Assembly: GCA_035577545.1 (NCBI GenBank)
Contig: DATLVI010000032.1
Coordinates: 1-54,105 of the forward strand
Length of the DNA: 54,105 nucleotides
Direction: 5' to 3'
DNA from: Verrucomicrobiia bacterium
GTDB lineage: Bacteria > Verrucomicrobiota > Verrucomicrobiia > Palsa-1439
Positions 52,745 to 54,105 of the stretch are shown piece after piece; the first letter of the stretch is position 1; each line of letters starts with the position of its first letter. Position numbers and translations under genes: made by a program. The notes under the pieces are model-generated. The model worked only from the letters and a program-made list of their open reading frames with translations. It was not told where the DNA came from and ran no database searches.

Positions 52745-52859
52745 AAACGAACCCATTTCAAATTCGAGGACTTGTTTATGTATTTCCGATACCCACAAGC
52801 ACTTATGCCGTTTGCAGAGGCGTTTGCAAATGGGTTCGTTTTGGAAAACGAACCCATTT
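52745..52859. repeat. Palindromic GTTCGTTTT element, copy B
   Basis: It opens with AAACGAACCCATTT (52745-52758) and ends in the perfect palindrome AAATGGGTTCGTTTT (52828-52842), GG, AAAACGAACCCATTT (52845-52859). Same design as copy A at 35323-35439 but with ATTT in place of ACCG at the outer positions of all three arms. Confidence 0.75.
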
Positions 52860-52971
52860 TACAGGGGTTTTCGAGGCCTCACACGTTGGGAACTTGGTGG
52901 TTTAGGGCACAAATTCATGCCGCAGATTCCTAAATTGACTCCGATGCAGCCCCCCGTTAACGTTACCCGCC

Positions 52972-54063
52972 ATGCGCACCGCTGAAACCCTCAAACGCAC
53001 GCCTTTGTACGCGGCGCACCTTGAGTGCGGCGCGAAAATGGTGGCGTTTGGTGGATGGGAAATGCCAGTGCAATACTCGGGGATTCTTGCGGAGCATACC
53101 GCGGTGCGCGAGCGAGTTGGGCTTTTTGACATTTCGCACATGGGGGAATTTCTGGTTGCGGGGCCGAACGCGGAACGAGCGCTCAACGGCTTGCTGACCA
53201 ACGATGTGACCAAACTCTCTGTCGGTCAGGCCCAATACACGCTGATGTGCAATCATCAGGGCGGCGTCTTGGATGATTTGATCGTTTATCGTCTTGAGCC
53301 GAGCGTCTATCTCGTCATCGTAAACGCGGGCAACATCGAGAAAGATTTCGTGTGGATGAACACTGAAACGACGGTGTCAGTGATAATCGGGAACCTAAGC
53401 GATCGCTTTGCAGCGCTGGCGCTCCAGGGACCGGCGGCGAGCAAGTTCTTTGACTTTTCGGCCACGCTGCCGCATTTCCATGTGCAGCGACACCAGGTAT
53501 TTGACAAGGACTGCTGGGTCGCGCGCACGGGTTACACCGGTGAGGACGGGCTTGAGATCTTCTGCGAAGCGGCCGACGCGCCGCATTTATGGCGGATGTT
53601 GCTGGCCAAGGGTGAGCCATTTGGCATCAAGCCGTGCGGACTTGGCGCCCGCGACACGCTGCGCCTGGAGATGTGCTACCCGCTTCACGGGAACGACCTT
53701 AGCGAGGAGACCACGCCATTGGAAGCGGGCCTTGGGAAGTTTGTCTCATTTGACAAAGGCGCGTTCATTGGAAGTGATGCGCTCGTGGAGCAGAGGGCGA
53801 AAGGAGTCGGTCGCAAGCTTGTCGCCTTCACGATGGCCGAGAAATCGCCGCCGCCGCGACCGCACTATGCTATTCTGGCGAACGGCCGAAAGGTCGGCGA
53901 AATCACAAGCGGCACGCAATCGCCCACCTTGAGCGTAGGTATCGGTATGGGTTACGTGGAAACGGCTTGCGCGTCTGTCGGTACGCAGATTGAAATCGAG
54001 ATTCGTGGAAAAAGGTTCCCGGCGGTTATCCAGAAGAAACCAATTCTCAAGAAAGGCCCATGA
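52972..54063 (+). CDS. gcvT: Aminomethyltransferase (glycine cleavage system T protein)
   Basis: Transfers the aminomethyl group from lipoyl-GcvH to tetrahydrofolate, releasing ammonia. The 363-residue protein begins [29 protein letters not shown], the T-protein signature, followed by [11 protein letters not shown], the central [15 protein letters not shown] folate-binding segment, and [21 protein letters not shown] with the conserved Arg. Length is typical. The start at 52972 gives the standard N-terminus. It overlaps gcvH by 4 nt. Confidence 0.96.
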   Translation: MRTAETLKRTPLYAAHLECGAKMVAFGGWEMPVQYSGILAEHTAVRERVGLFDISHMGEFLVAGPNAERALNGLLTNDVTKLSVGQAQYTLMCNHQGGVLDDLIVYRLEPSVYLVIVNAGNIEKDFVWMNTETTVSVIIGNLSDRFAALALQGPAASKFFDFSATLPHFHVQRHQVFDKDCWVARTGYTGEDGLEIFCEAADAPHLWRMLLAKGEPFGIKPCGLGARDTLRLEMCYPLHGNDLSEETTPLEAGLGKFVSFDKGAFIGSDALVEQRAKGVGRKLVAFTMAEKSPPPRPHYAILANGRKVGEITSGTQSPTLSVGIGMGYVETACASVGTQIEIEIRGKRFPAVIQKKPILKKGP

Positions 54064-54105
54064 ACGTTCCAAAGAATTTGAAATACGCCAAAACTCACGA
54101 ATGGG
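54060..54105 (+). CDS. gcvH: Glycine cleavage system H protein (partial)
   Basis: The first 15 codons ([15 protein letters not shown]) match the GcvH N-terminus, where KYAKTHEW is near-universal. GcvH carries the lipoyl group that shuttles between GcvP, GcvT and L protein. The start overlaps the gcvT stop (ATGA); the gene runs off the window. Confidence 0.9.
   Translation, partial: MNVPKNLKYAKTHEW

Larger units (their letters stand above)
51784..52971. other. Repeat-rich non-coding region before gcvT
   Basis: About 1.2 kb without a believable gene. It holds a GCGGCTACA hairpin (52130-52154), three related AAACGAACC elements (from 52188, 52379 and 52745) and GTTGGGAAC-containing tails (near 52229 and 52882). 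No glycine riboswitch is seen upstream of gcvT. Open frames in the region are short, lack ribosome-binding sites and run through the repeats. Confidence 0.65.

Noticed and set aside
52432-52933. Open frames of 110-157 residues before gcvT
   Set aside because: They read through three copies of the AAACGAACC repeat element in different frames and lack start signals.
52860-52971. Possible glycine riboswitch before gcvT
   Set aside because: The space is short, and no glycine-aptamer core sequence was recognised.

Overview
This is a GC-rich bacterial chromosome segment packed with housekeeping and bioenergetic genes. No phage, integrase, transposase gene, CRISPR array or tRNA was seen. The gene content and the abundant short palindromic intergenic repeats suggest a Gram-negative PVC-group bacterium, perhaps Verrucomicrobiota near Limisphaerales/Pedosphaera. 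That placement is inference from general recollection and was not tested.

Layout. 1-2981 (+): the tail of an SBBP beta-propeller protein, a strong terminator, rsmI, a small lipoprotein and an acyl-CoA ligase. 3037-5866 (-): a coupled aroE / prepilin peptidase / aroC operon. 5923-18622 (-): a complex I locus read nuoA-B-C-D-I-H-J-K-L-M-M-N. It has two different nuoM genes, a NuoL with extra sequence in its lateral-helix region, a NuoI fused to an additional Cys-rich Fe-S domain, an internal sigma70-like promoter before nuoH, and no nuoE, nuoF or nuoG. 18785-25096: a lipoprotein hydrolase, an unrecognised two-gene membrane/coiled-coil system, a secreted YD-repeat-like protein and an M14 zinc hydrolase. 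25098-31135 (+): a Gfo/Idh/MocA oxidoreductase, a DUF6869-like protein, queE, a small protein, and a coupled class-III aminotransferase / LuxE / LuxC cassette. 31221-34535: a HAD phosphatase, a membrane-anchored protein, a methyltransferase, a P-loop kinase and a DUF2164 protein.

34536-35589 is repeat-rich and holds a 53-residue lipoprotein. Then come pabA/trpG and sppA (divergent), followed by a seven-gene tetrapyrrole operon on the minus strand: precorrin-2 dehydrogenase, CcsA/HemX-like, hemA, hemC, cobA-hemD, DUF1992, TPR. RNase P RNA lies just upstream of it. 43177-50489 (-) carries a Zn-ribbon coiled-coil protein and a riboflavin-centred cluster read ribBA-ribH-nusB-PHP-ftsY-ribD-pfkB-ribE. 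After two small unknown genes there is about 1.2 kb of repeat-rich non-coding DNA, then gcvT and the start of gcvH.

Most worth following: (1) the complex I locus, which combines the hallmarks of a two-NuoM ('2M') enzyme with an unusual NuoI fusion; (2) an intergenic element of about 115 nt in three copies, each with a motif, a gap of constant length and a near-perfect palindrome, in which the outer bases change between copies but stay complementary within each copy; (3) the membrane/coiled-coil gene pair with a tandem operator-like repeat upstream; (4) the aminotransferase-LuxE-LuxC cassette.
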